A stretch of 64,000 nucleotides of DNA from Endocalyx cinctus (lineage: Eukaryota; Ascomycota; Sordariomycetes; Amphisphaeriales; Apiosporaceae): assembly GCA_001600455.1 (NCBI GenBank), contig BCKC01000008.1, forward strand, positions 965,345 to 1,029,344, given 5' to 3'. Below, in pieces: positions 12,505-24,421 of the stretch. The notes under the pieces are model-generated. The model was not told the origin of the DNA and ran no database searches. It saw nothing but the letters and a program-made list of their open reading frames with translations. The position numbers and the translations under genes are program-made. Positions within the stretch are counted from its first letter, which is position 1; each line of letters starts with the position of its first letter.

Positions 12505-14209
12505 ATGAGCGAACCACCTCGTCGATCCAGCTTCGGGATGTTGCTTCGCCGTAGTAAATCTGGAGATCTCGGGAAGGGGGGAAGGAAGAGCTCCCAACAA
12601 CATCAGCGAGATGCCGTCCCCAAATCCCCACCTCGCCTACCTGCTTTATATAACGGTGCACAATCTACATCCTTCGAAAACTTCGGCGGTAATCGTCCAG
12701 ATTCTCTCGCAATTGTGTCTGGCACTGCCGATCACTCCTTTCACCGATACCCCCCGCGGCCGTCCATCGACCAAGGACGTCCGTCTATGTCTTCCGTCAG
12801 CCAACCTCCAGTTCCTCCGATCCCTAACGGTGCTTGGGTTGACCCCTACGCTCGCACCGAAAGCATGACGCACCGTGGTCGTTATAGCTATGCGAGTAGT
12901 GCCGTTAGCACGATCAACAGCCCTAGAAGGGTCCGTAGAAGGAAAGATCCTACACCTTTCAAGTATGTCGTCGTCGTCTAATTCTTTTTTTGTCTCCGGC
13001 TTTTATTGTTTCTCTCTCCCTTTTTTTTTTGTCTGTCCCTAACTTGGAATGTCTAGCATCCTCATCGTAGGTACACGTGGCTCAGGAAAGACATCGTTCC
13101 TCGAATTCCTCAAGACTTCGTTAGCTCTGCCACCCAAGAAACGATCCCAACGTTCGACCGAGATTGAGCAAGAGGTCACTTCCAAGGCAACGCCTTCCGG
13201 TCACTTCATACCCCATTACCTTGAGAGTGACATCGATGGTGAACGTGTTGGATTGACAATCTGGGATTCCGAGGGACTAGAAAAGAATGTAGTGGATCTC
13301 CAGCTTCGGGAAATGTCCAGTTTTCTGGAGAGCAAGTTTGAGGAGACGTTCGCTGAAGAGATGAAGGTGATCAGGTCACCAGGCGTTCAGGATACGCACA
13401 TCCACGCAGTTTTCCTTATCCTCGACCCCGCTCGACTCGACCGAAACATTGCCGCCGCAAAGGAATCCTCGACCACCAATGGACACGCAGGCAAGCATGC
13501 TGTTGAACCTGACCGAATTTTTGGTGGCTTGGATGAAGACCTAGACCTCCAGGTTATGCGGACTCTTCAAGGCAAGACGACAATCATTCCGGTTATTTCG
13601 AAGGCCGATACCATCACCACGGCCCATATGACTGTCTTGAAGAAGACTGTTTGGTCCAGTCTGAAGAAAGCGAATTTTGATCCTCTGGAGGTTTTGGGTC
13701 TCGATGACGAAACCGATGAAGCCACGCCCGATTCTAGCAGAATTGACGAGGCAGACGAGGATGAAACCTCCGACGAAGAAGCTGTTGTGGATGGAGACAA
13801 CGAAACGGAAGAAAAGAAAGGAGGTGACGATGCCGAGAATGCCGCCTCCGATACTCCCGAAGAAGAAGAACTTCCGATCCAAGGACAGACCTCCCCGAGC
13901 TCAAAGCGCAGGTCCACAAACTCCACCCGGCAACCGAAATCGTCGGAAGGACAAGAGTCCGACGAGACACCCTTCCTCCCCATGTCCATCATCAGTCCCG
14001 ATCTTTACGAACCCGAAGTTGTCGGCCGCAAATTCCCATGGGGTTTCGCCAATCCCTACGACGAGACACACTGCGATTTTACCCGACTCAAGGAAGCCGT
14101 GTTCAACGAATGGCGCGGCGAGCTCCGCGAGGCTAGCAGAGAACAGTGGTACGAAGGCTGGAGGACCAGCCGCCTCAAGCATAGAGACCCCTCGACTCGT
14201 CGTCGATAA
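12505..14209 (+). CDS. aspE: AspE-type (group 5) septin
   Basis: Septin-like GTPase of the group restricted to filamentous fungi and some other lineages (Aspergillus AspE). Septins form cortical filaments guiding septation and branching. Exons 12505-12962 and 13057-14209 give 536 aa; the splice restores the septin start of the G domain, PFNILIVG. The first 150 residues are a disordered Ser/Pro/Arg-rich extension. G1 is GTRGSGKTS (about 158-166), the G3 position reads WDSEGLE, which departs from the usual DTPG, and G4 is ISKAD. An acidic Asp/Glu/Thr-rich insert of about 75 residues interrupts the domain after LGLDDE, before the conserved PFLPMSII and GRKFPWGFANPYDE segments. There is no C-terminal coiled coil, as expected for AspE. 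The changed G3 motif may mean weak or absent GTP hydrolysis; that is inference. Confidence 0.85.
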
Positions 14210-15731
14210 AAAAATTAAAAAAACGGTAGTTTTATTAAAGGGAAAGGAGGCGCTTTTGTTTCATTTCCTCTCGCCGGTAGATACGATACCTATTCTTTGT
14301 TGTCTAAACGAATTTTTTTTTTCCTCATCATATATTCATATCTCTTTTGCGAATGCTACGCAGCAATACCCTCTATTGCATTTTTTTTTCTTTTTTCTTT
14401 TTTTTTTTCCAACTTCTTAATTTTCCCTTCATGTACTACTTGTACCTTGGTACTGCTTTACTATTCTCCTCTGGACCGTGGACGAGTCGAACAAAAGGAA
14501 CGGAAGATATTAGGAGAGGGCATCAAGATTGACCTCGTTCTATTAACCAACTAAAAACGTGTAACCCTTTTTTTTTTTTGTCTGCTGTAATCATGCTACA
14601 TTTTACGATTTCCCCACAAACATTTATTTTCTTTTCCTTTTTTTTCTCTCTCTGTTTATTTTCCGCCAGTACAAAAAAAATTTGGTGATGGGTATACTTC
14701 TTTTTTTTTCGTGGCTAGGACCGCGTTTCTAAAGCCATTCACTATTTGTAAATGAATCGGACGGTTGAAGAAGAAAAACAAATGGAAACCCTCTTCTCTT
14801 GTCTTTTCTGCTCCGCTGAATCGAGTTTTTTTCCCCTTAAGGTACTTACTTACTTTACTTATCGTGGAAGGCTAGATAGAGACAGCTGGCGTACGAGAGC
14901 GAGCGTGAAGGAAACGAGAGAGGGGGCGAGAGTTGGAGGATAGCTAGCATTCCACAACGTTTTATGCTCTGGCTCTTTTGTAGTTATACAAACTTGTGTT
15001 CTCTATGTCTCTGCCAGCCAGTATATACACCACAAATTCATCTTCTCGTCTTTGAAATCCCGTGAATGTGGAGTATGTCCGTCCGTGTCCTTTTTAAAGA
15101 ACGTCCGTGTTCCCTTATATCCACACCATCATGTCTCATGTTCCTATCGTATGGCTTCAGATCATACTACAGCGAGATAGTTTCAAGAAGATGAGGCTAA
15201 CTTAATTATTCCTTCATTCATTGTCATAACCACTAAAATATACGAGCGGAGTACCACGTAGTTAACAGAAACATGCTTCCCCTATCGACATACCTCCATC
15301 TCCAGGAGTGGTAGGTCAAGTCGATAGATACTCTCTCTCACAACAACAAATCCTTCGCACTAGTAATGAAACTAATCCTCTAAAAAATATAATTTTCCTA
15401 CTGTACAAGTTTGGCAGCCACTCTTAACTTTTGATCTCCTATCTCGAGGCGATTTTCCAAGATCATCAACATGATAAAAGAACCGATTTTTTTTTTGCCC
15501 CTCGAGCCTCAAAAGGCTTGCTGATAACCACATTCCTTTCTTTCATCAACGCTCCAAAAGGTGTCTCCATCCATTCCTGTCAGATAATATAGAAATATCT
15601 TCGAATCCCCTCGGAGAGGCAAATTGGGATCGAACACTTCCATCAACGAGACTTCGACACCGCCGTTTTCATCGTTATTATTCTCCACGTAATTAGCCGT
15701 CGATCGCATACGAAATCTTCGGTGTTTTATT
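14210..15731. other. Convergent intergenic region
   Basis: Lies between the septin (+) and the unknown gene (-). It is rich in T-runs (14311, 14381-14410, 14569-14580, 14700) that probably belong to the septin 3' untranslated region. A minus-strand open frame at 15509-15731 follows the stop of the neighbouring gene and could be its 3' UTR or an extra exon. I see no independent gene. Confidence 0.6.
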
Positions 15732-17291
15732 TTACTCGCCGAGCTTCCCGTCGTTACCCTTCTTTCGTAATGCAGATCGGCCGTCGGCGACGTCTTCGAA
15801 CTTAGGGAGTCGAGTGAAGGGCGAGAACTCGGGTCGGTTTGCCAACGTCTGAAACAACATGCAGAGAAGAGGTTCGGCGTGCTCGTACGTAGGAAGAATT
15901 TTGGCCTCCTGGATGGTGATTTTGCGATTAACGACCTTGCCATGATTTCTTTCGGGTTCCCTATACTCGCTGTGCGTGGCCTTGGCAACATTCCGGCTGT
16001 TCCTCTCCGCGAGGGCCAGGGCGAATGTCTTGTTGATCATTCCGTTTCCCGAGTAGAAGTCTCTCTCCAATTTCTCCTTGCGCGCTTCCCAAACCCGGCT
16101 TTCGCCTTGTAGCCAGTATTGGTCGGTGGTGGTCGGATACCCGAGCGTCCAGTCAGGGCAGCTTGTCTCCTCGGCGTAATTAAAGTTGCTTGGTAAGCTC
16201 CCTCCGTAAAATTCCTTGGCTTTTTCCGGGGGGATAGTGTCTACGATCTTCCCGCTAGTCTTGGCGACGGGAAGGAAAGACGAATTGTCACACTTGAATG
16301 GGGCGTTATTCTGTTGTCGAAGAAGATCATTGGATGGTAACTGCTGCGCGTTAGCTGTATATGGGTTGGGCATGAGCAGATTGTCATCAAATTCGTATTG
16401 CTTTTGAAGACTGCTTGAAGCACCGGATAATGTCGGCTCCGTCGCAGATGGCCTGTATTGACGATGACCCGGAGGGCCAGCAGTCAATGGGGCCGGTGCT
16501 CCCGGGCCGTTGGACAAGACCACACTATATTTCGAGTCTCTTGGGAGTTGGTATCTGTCTGTCTTGCCTGGCTGTTGAAGGGACTCAACAGCTGGAGAAA
16601 AATCAGATCGATTGTTTCGGAAGCCTACCGTCAACAGGTTCTGGTCTTTGATGTCTTGGATAGGATGATAGGATGCCGGCGACTGTCTTGGCTGGTTGAG
16701 TTGAGGGCGGTGTGATGATAGCATCCTCTGAGCAGCCCTTTGCATGGGGTTCGGATAAGAAGCTAGGTTGTTCAAACTTTTAAAGTTCATCAAATTCATC
16801 TGTCTCAAACGCTTTATGTCGTCATCATTTTCATCGATATCTGGATGATGAATTTCCGGGTCATCCTGTCTTTCGAGTGTTGACATGGCCGCAATATTAT
16901 CGTCCGGTGATCGATCACAAGATATGTTGGAATAATATTGCATACCAAGTGATAGGAAAGGATTTTGGTCGTCTTGGGAATGAGAGGTGGGTGAGGTGAT
17001 ACTCAGGTTCACGGAGTTCACAGGGCTCACGGCGCGATCAAAGTTTTGCTGAAGTGGAGAATACTGGTGGACTGTAGGGACAGTATCGTTCTTCATAGAG
17101 TATAAAGACTTGACAGTACGGCCACGACGAGTAGGTGGCTGGAGGGGTTGTGATTGCGGGTTATAGATAGAACCAACCGTTGTGTATTGGGGTTGAGTCT
17201 GGGTCTGATGATGGGGCTGTAAATGGGATTGTATAGAGGTATCTTGTTCTTGCGCAGTAGGACTAAAAGTGTTCAGATTGGTATTGTCCAT
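15732..17291 (-). CDS. Unrecognised fungal protein
   Basis: Single open frame of 519 aa from the first in-frame ATG (17291) to TAA. I do not recognise a named domain. The N-terminal 350 residues are disordered and rich in Gln, Ser, Pro and Asn. The C-terminal 170 residues look folded and conserved, with many Trp/Tyr/Phe, as in CPDWTLGYPTTTDQYW and VWEARKEKLERDFYSG, then a helical stretch with LALAERNSRNVAK and a segment ending near PLLCMLFQTLANRPEFSPF. This layout, a disordered leader and a compact C-terminal domain, is common in fungal regulatory or scaffold proteins, but I will not assign a role. Another minus-strand frame stays open beyond the stop to 15509, so a missed terminal intron cannot be excluded. 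Confidence 0.65.
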   Translation of the reverse strand: MDNTNLNTFSPTAQEQDTSIQSHLQPHHQTQTQPQYTTVGSIYNPQSQPLQPPTRRGRTVKSLYSMKNDTVPTVHQYSPLQQNFDRAVSPVNSVNLSITSPTSHSQDDQNPFLSLGMQYYSNISCDRSPDDNIAAMSTLERQDDPEIHHPDIDENDDDIKRLRQMNLMNFKSLNNLASYPNPMQRAAQRMLSSHRPQLNQPRQSPASYHPIQDIKDQNLLTVGFRNNRSDFSPAVESLQQPGKTDRYQLPRDSKYSVVLSNGPGAPAPLTAGPPGHRQYRPSATEPTLSGASSSLQKQYEFDDNLLMPNPYTANAQQLPSNDLLRQQNNAPFKCDNSSFLPVAKTSGKIVDTIPPEKAKEFYGGSLPSNFNYAEETSCPDWTLGYPTTTDQYWLQGESRVWEARKEKLERDFYSGNGMINKTFALALAERNSRNVAKATHSEYREPERNHGKVVNRKITIQEAKILPTYEHAEPLLCMLFQTLANRPEFSPFTRLPKFEDVADGRSALRKKGNDGKLGE

Positions 17292-19298
17292 CGTGCTTGA
17301 CTTCCTTTTCTTGGTAGTTTGTAGAAAGCCCAAGGTAGTGATCAAAATCAAGAGGAGATTTTTCTACTTGCTATATGTGTAAATATCTACCTAAGTACCT
17401 AGGTAGATATTACTACATATAGGTACATATATATGTATGTAAGGTGTTAAAAAGTGAAGGAGGGGATGATGATAATTTTTATTTTTATATCGATAGGGAG
17501 AGGGTTAGGGTAACAGATATAGTAATTAATCACCAGGACAAGTGAACACCTATAAAAAAAAGAAAGAAACTATAGAGATTTAACGATTAGTATATTGTAA
17601 AGGAATAAATCAGAATCAGAATCAGAATCAGAATTTACAGGTGAAGTGAAAATGGAGTAAGAGGAGGGAAGGATAGATAATTATGGAAGAACTCGAAGAG
17701 TTAGGAAGGAGAGAAAGAAATAGATGGTTAACCTGGGAAGTCTCTCCAAGTAGACGACTGCATAAGTACTTACATAATTAAATTATGTTCAGGAAGAAGT
17801 TGAAGCATCCTGTAACTGCCTGTTTATTTTCATATTTCCAGCTTTATAAGGTATCCGATAGTATATGACAATATGCCCAGGTGGTAAACCAATACTACCT
17901 GGGTATTAACAGTACATATCAGAGGATATGATATCTTAGGATAGATGGCTTGGTTCCAGAAACGTTCTTTGACGAATAATAAACATAGAATCCGTTATAA
18001 CTAGGCACTTCCAAGGTTATATCCATCAATACTAGTGCTTAATCAGATGTTCGAATTTTATTCTTTAAGTCTCCCTCGAGGATGCTAGTATTTAAGTGAT
18101 ACCTAGGTAGTATCTTGTGGCAAAAAAAAAAAAAAAAAACGGAAGATACAAGTACATACAAGTATTAGATGCCACAGGTAGATACCGAGTGCCAGGTAAT
18201 TGAGTTGGATATTACTACTCTATGAGTGACTATTAATGAGTACCCTGGGCGTGTAACCTATTGCACGGTGGTATATATTAATAGTTCGGATGACTGAACC
18301 AGTAAGTGACACAATAAAAGGAAGAGATGTTTGGTATTCCTATGTTTCTTTTGTATAATACTCTACCTACCCAGGTACCTAAGTAAATACTAGGTAATTA
18401 TTGTCGATGCAAATATGAGTATATAATACTAAGTATTAAGTATTCGACTCGGCCTACTAGTCACTTCGTCATATGTACGTGATACATGTCTAAGGTTACA
18501 GTAGATTAAAGAGTTGATGTTGAGATGTTGACTTGTTACTTGGTGTTTAGGTAACCTAGGTATTCATTTACTTTAAGTGCCTAATATAAAACACAACAAC
18601 GTGAATACTAACACTAATCCAAGTTCCAACTTCTCTCCTGTTCAACGATTATAATCATCTACACTCCCTAGCATCCATGATTTGGTACTACACTTCCTAG
18701 TATATATGATTTGGTACCTTTATACTTTCTTTCACTATCTTCCTATCTTTTTCCAAAGAAAAATTTCTTCTTTTAACTTTTTGTACCACTCAACTTAATA
18801 CACCTCAGATTTGCCTTACTGTCATTATTTGTTGCCGGCTTTACACAATGGCCCAAAAGATGATAATAATAATAGCTGAAAACTCTGTATGGGTTCAAAA
18901 AGGCAGCAGTAATTGGAGAACGACGATGGATGTTATGCTTAATATTCCATACCATGAACCTTCTCGTGGTTAATACCAGCTAGAAATCATATACTTGTAA
19001 TTAATTATAATCAAATTTTCAAAGTGAGCTACTATAAAGCTTTACGAGTGATGTCTTGCCCTCTTTTGTGTGCTTGGCAGTATGGCCTGTCTTCTTAAGG
19101 AGGATCAGTCTCAGGAGCATCTCCATATCGAGTGTACTTAAACCGAGTACTGCCCTATTCCCACAACCATTTCTCCCCTACATCCTACAATTTCTCAACT
19201 CACCAAAATTTCCGTTCTCAGCACTACACACGTCACCATACTCAACACCACTTCATTGCACGTATTGATAAGATACTGAAGGTTATAAAAAAGTGACC
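17292..19298. other. Intergenic AT-rich region
   Basis: About 2 kb upstream of both the unknown gene (-) and the acidic-repeat gene (+), so it serves as a divergent promoter region. It contains a short AATCAG tandem near 17608-17635, an A-run near 18122-18139, a (TA)n run at 19352-19371 inside the first intron of the next gene just beyond its right edge, and many TAGGTA/TACCTA words. I see no gene. A frame at 19056-19268 on the plus strand has no features of a real protein. Confidence 0.55.
17608..17635. repeat. AATCAG hexamer tandem
   Basis: About four perfect tandem copies of a six-base unit, AATCAG, upstream of the unknown minus-strand gene. Simple microsatellite. Confidence 0.8.
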
Positions 19299-20210
19299 AT
19301 GGTATGTCATGAAAAATCCTGTTGCGTTTGATTATCTATCGATCTATTTATCTATATATATATATATATATCGCCGTGTTGATGGTGAAATACCAATTAA
19401 TAATTATTAATTACTAATATTCCTTCTCTCGATGATTAGGTTAAACACGGTGCCGTGTGGAATAACGACCCGCCTCCGGGCATGAAAAACGAAGAATTCG
19501 CCGCCATATACAACGCGGCTGATTCCCGGTTCTTTACGGACCCGGCAAACACGCGCAAGAGGAAGGCCGCATTCTCTCAGGCCATGAGACAAAAAGGCAT
19601 GACCTTGATCGAGGCCGTGACCCAGGTAGCCTGGAGTGCGAAGACTGAACATTGCCGAACACTGTAAGTGTGTCTAGCATTATATCAGACGTCGTATTTG
19701 CATAAATATTAATTAGCCTACATGTACTGACATGGTGGATGTTTTAACAGCCCAAGAGATCTCATCAGCTGGGCAACCCGCCATGGATTATCGTTCAGCG
19801 AAGACTTTATGCGACTGAAAACTAAACCTCCGTCTAAGACTGAGAGATACTATTACAAGCAATTCGATTGGGTCAAGAAGGTTGACAATCCTAGGCCCGA
19901 GGAAGACGAGGCCCAAGAAGCTGAGCAGAGCAACGACGCCGGCGATACCAACGATGCTGGTAATAGCACCAATGACGACAAGACCGATACTGCCGACGAC
20001 AAAACTGACGATGCCGGAGACAACACCAACGACGCTGACAGTGCCAATGACAAAGACAACACCAATAAAGCCGACGACACGAATGATAACGATAAGACCG
20101 ATGACGCTGACAAGACCGATGATGCCGACAGCGCCAACGACACCGACAAGACCGATGATTCCGATAGCGCCAATGACACCGACGACACCGATAAAGGTCC
20201 CCGGGGTTAA
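19299..20210 (+). CDS. Small protein with acidic D/N/T/K repeat tail
   Basis: Three-exon model: 19299-19301 (ATG alone), 19440-19663 and 19751-20210, giving 228 aa. The first junction is phase 0 with donor GTATGT directly after ATG; the second has donor GTAAGT and acceptor ACAG. Residues 1 to about 125 look globular, with WNNDPPPGMKNEEFAAIY, a Lys/Arg patch TRKRKAAF, WATRHGLSF and YYYKQFDWVKK. I recognise no family. The rest is a highly acidic tail made only of Asp, Asn, Thr, Lys, Ala and Ser in loosely repeating DADSANDTDKTDD-like units, encoded by an imperfect minisatellite. There is no signal peptide or membrane segment. If the start-only exon is wrong, translation could begin at an internal Met (MKNEEF). 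No neighbour suggests a pathway. The gene call is moderately sure and the function unknown. Confidence 0.6.
19930..20195 (+). repeat. Coding imperfect minisatellite
   Basis: Degenerate tandem array encoding Asp/Asn/Thr/Lys/Ala/Ser residues, with recurring GAC, GAT, AAC, ACC and GCC codons. Units are roughly 12 to 30 bases and not perfectly periodic. All three plus-strand frames and at least one antisense frame remain largely open here, as expected when stop-like words are absent from the repeat. Confidence 0.75.
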
Positions 20211-22892
20211 GATATATCTTGCCAGGGATATTAGCTCGCCGGCTTATTTAAGCGGCTTGCCTACAACTAATTACCCTCCGGGTAGCTTAAGCGGAGCACG
20301 TCTATGACAATGACTACATGGTGTGATAATCACCACACAGAGGTTGCCATAATGGTATGAGGAAGAGGAGAAAGGAAACGGATTGACTAAATGATACTGG
20401 CAATGACCTGGGCCTGGGTATATGTGAACACCAATGCCTTACAGCTTAGTAAACACGCGGAGCGTTTTGTACTGTGTAATTAATTGGCATAGACATAGAA
20501 ATGAAGACTTAATTAGTGCTCGGTAAATTTATATATCATGAATGACCGTGTGAAGCCTTTTTTTTTTTTTTTCAAAGATAGTCTTAATAAAAAGGGGGAC
20601 AACTGTTGCTTTGTAGTAATGGCGTACCTAGGCTCTCAGATGAGAAGATTGCGAGAGAAAACACAGAGATGGGAGAGGGGCAAGTAGATACAGCAACGAG
20701 AGGGGGCCATTTAACTATGACACAGCACTCAGTGAAGACATACTTGTGTAAAGTAAGATGTGTAGAATCTTGACAAGACCCTATCCGCAACAAATTATTC
20801 AAACCATGCTTGTTTGTCTATATCTCGAAACAAGATACCTGTATACAGCTGTAGATGAACGGTAAGATAAAAGTAAAGTCGATACTTATCTATTATGTGC
20901 TTTACATACCAGTGTGATCAGCTAGAGCAGACCTATTCAAGAGCAATTTCCTTAACCCAGTATTTTTTCCTTCTTTCTTAGAGTACCATCACAAGGGATC
21001 CCATATATTACAGTTACTGCTCCATGATAAAACATATCTGAAGGGGGGGGGGGGGATTTCGACGCGAAGCTCTTGGGCTTGTCTATCTGCTTTCAACGTA
21101 GGAATTTTATGCGCCATGGGCCGTAGATGCTCGGGAATTCAAGAAACCTGTCTCAATAAGTCGAAATTATTCTTTAGAAAGATGAAAACAATACTATAGC
21201 GTCAGAGAAGTACTATACATCCATCTGTTTCCGAAGTGATGCGTCAACTCGAACGAACGCCGAGAATCATCCCCCCCCCCTCCCCAACAACTGATCCTCA
21301 GGAGGATTGAAACTGATCATTTTCAACGCATCTTCAAAATTGAAATATGTCGAAATTGAGCTATACCGTAATCAGCGTCTGGATTACGTAGGACGGAAAA
21401 GACGGAGGATGATTAGTTTCCTAGCCAAGTACGGAAATGATAGATGGCACGAGACAAACCCGTCTATCCTTTCCAAGGACGCGCGACGCCCCCATCCCGA
21501 GAACGTATCGAGCCAGATACATCCGGGAAGTAACGAGCTTACGATGCATTTTCCGGTTGCAAACAATCATCTGACTTACCGTGGTAGCCCTCTGCAGAAC
21601 GGGCGTCGATCAAGTCAAAAAAAGAAGAAAAAAAAGCTGGGTTTAGACGACATTTGGGAAAGGGGGGGAAGCTTCCCGCCGTCACATCAGACCATCCGTC
21701 CCATCGGCTTAACGTTGGGAAAACTTTTTTTAATTCCTTGTAGCTTCTTATAATTACTTGTTAAGATCGATGTGCCGAATGTAACGAAGGAGGGTTCAAG
21801 TTGGGTCGGTGGATATATGACAGGATGGTACCGACATCGCTCGTCAGCCCAGTTCTAATTAATACACGAGAAGGACGAAGCGGGTAGCGATATTTTCGCT
21901 TGGACGAGCGTACTTCGCCAAGGAGAAAGCAAGGTGGTGTCCGAGAGAACAAAAAAAAAAAAAGGGCCAATCTACCTCGATTTGACGACACGGTATAATT
22001 ATAATATGCAACGCGCGGGGCGGTATGTTTGATTACGGAATTTTATAAGGTGCTGCCATGCGTTGTCGATCTGGGTTCCCCCCCGTCTACTTACTTATTT
22101 ACGAAAAAAGAAGAAGGGGCATTTTTGAACAATATGGACCAAAGGTTCCCAAATGCGTCGCGCGCGCGTCTGCAAGCCTACATACCTACGTACGGTTCGG
22201 CCATTTTCTCGTCCAATGCAACGTTGACCGTAAGTTCTTACACACGGGAAGACGCACGAGGGTTGCTACTATGGTAATGAGGAGAATAAGTGGCGCTCGT
22301 TACGACCCTTCAGCCGCTGCTACATCATATCACTCGCATCATCGTCTACGGGGCTTGCGTGGAGATACAGGATGTAGGGTCACAACCCATTCGTGTTCCT
22401 TTCTATCCCTCTCTCCTTTTTATTTTTTTGTTCCCTTTTATGTCTTCTCGGGATGTCCCGGCGATAAGGAGGGGCGGAATTCGGGCCTGGGGTAAGGGAT
22501 GTGAGGTAAGTGGGTGGTGCAGGGGACAATGGGTTATGATTCGTGTACCACCATCTATTATAAAAAATTCGCAAGTCGTTACTCCTGCCGATTAGGGTTA
22601 AGTTACCTACACCAATGTCACCGATAATCACGGCTGGTTCTATTCAATGGCTGGTGATAGGTAGCTCTGAGAAAGATAATGATGCACATTATTTGGCGAA
22701 AGACCTTGGATGGGATCCCCGCAAATAAAGCAACGCCTCGTTACTGTCGGATGGGTGTGGCATCGCGTTGATAGGCCTAGACAGGAGATGCACTAGTCGG
22801 GAATCTAATCTTCAGGCCTGGCCGGGTCTTGTGCAATTTTGGATGGATCGGGACGCGTGCGGACGCCAGTTTTTCTGTATATATATTTTTTT

Positions 22893-22893
<1 letters not shown>

Positions 22894-22925
<32 letters not shown>

Positions 22926-23017
22926 AAAAGGAAGAAAAAAGAAAATTTAGAAAAAAAAATTTAAAAAAAAAAAAAAAGCCCCCCCATATCTGCGAAAAAA
23001 AAAAAAAAAAAAAAAAA
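22894..23017. repeat. Cluster of long poly-A runs
   Basis: An uninterrupted A-run of about 30 bases (22894-22923) is followed by A-rich DNA and two more runs of about 15 to 22 A. This is the strongest homopolymer cluster in the window. The predicted lysine-only and phenylalanine-only frames here are artefacts of the repeat. Confidence 0.85.
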
Positions 23018-24397
23018 GAAAAAGGAAGCAAGAAGGACATCTTGGATGGAGTATCTTGAAAGTGATAGGAAGGGACCCCTAATTTCTGCAAAACTACCTA
23101 CTGTATCACATCTCCGGTCAGCGTGTAGAATATGAACAAAGCAAGGTGACGTAAGTTGGGAAAACTATGCGTTCACGTAAGGAAGAGGTTCAGAGGTTGT
23201 TAGATATGGCGGCTGATACTAATGTAGGGGATAGTGGCTGAGGATGCGGGCTATACTCCGACCACTTAAGAAGGATGAAGATCATTTTCTTTCTAGTATA
23301 AGATTGTGTCCACCTTGAATGCCGAAATAACAGTCAGAATATGGAAAACGGGGGATTTGCAGCAGGGAAGAAGAAAAAAAAAACACCATCTTTGAAGGAA
23401 GAAGCCCAGTACCCCGTTTCCCACTCTGATCATTTTACCAAGTCCGTCTTAGTACCATGCAGTCGTAGGTAGTAGTGAATTTGTTAGACCATCTCATCTC
23501 TCACCTTGGTATAATGTGAATATGATTGAATCCTGAATACGGAGTACGTTGATTTCAATAAGTTAGGATATATATTTTGATCTGTGCACTGTATCATATT
23601 TCAATGATACATATGGATTATTTTCATTGGTGGAACGTTGAGGTATATGTTATTTTAGAGATATTGTACCGGTATGTAAGCATCATTATCTGTGTGCATG
23701 TCTATTAAGTACCTACTTAGTACTTGTATTAGAGAACGGGAACTACACGTAAGGGGCAGAGTAACCGTTACTTACTTGAGTAGTGTACTATTAGTACCTA
23801 CAGAGCTAGGCTGGTAGGTACCTGCGAAGGAGGTAAGTAAATTATCACCCTACTATCGTATATACCTATGGATATACATATATGTACTGTAGTAAATCGA
23901 TAATAGTGATCGTTTAGGTACTATGCATCATACTGTATGTGTACGGTCCCATCTACACACCACTAAAAGAAGTCTCCATACTTAAGTACTTATTATTCCT
24001 TCTCTTTCACTCTCCTTCTCTGTTCTTCTAGAACAGCTGAGGGAATATAATACGACATAAATAATTAGAACGTCAAATTGATCGCGCAAACTTGAACCAC
24101 CCCTACTTTTTTTTTTTTTTTTTTTTAATTTCATTCCTTAAATTTTTGTAACCTCTAATACTTTAGATACTATCTCATTGTTACATATCCATGTACCACC
24201 TCCCCTTAGCTAGGTACCAGGTAGGTAGTGTACGGAGTACTGCGTATATTCATAGCCTACAGACCTTAGCTGCTTAGCTGCTTAGGTACTTAAAGTAGGT
24301 AGTGTATTTAGTATATGTCTTAGCACTTTCTACCCACTTTTGTAGCGGTAGGTAAAACCAAAACTTATTGCCAACGCTACGTACAAATACATCATCT

Positions 24398-24421
24398 ATG
24401 GACATGGACATGGACATGGAC
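24398..24421. repeat. CATGGA hexamer tandem
   Basis: Four tandem copies of ATGGAC/CATGGA in the upstream region of the bZIP gene. Simple repeat. Confidence 0.8.

Noticed and set aside
19853..20188. Antisense 111-aa Ser/Val/Leu frame
   Set aside because: Shadow of the Asp/Asn/Thr repeat in the plus-strand gene; stop-poor repeats leave several frames open.
22777..23091. Phe- and Lys-rich frames over poly-A
   Set aside because: Homopolymer artefacts with no protein features.
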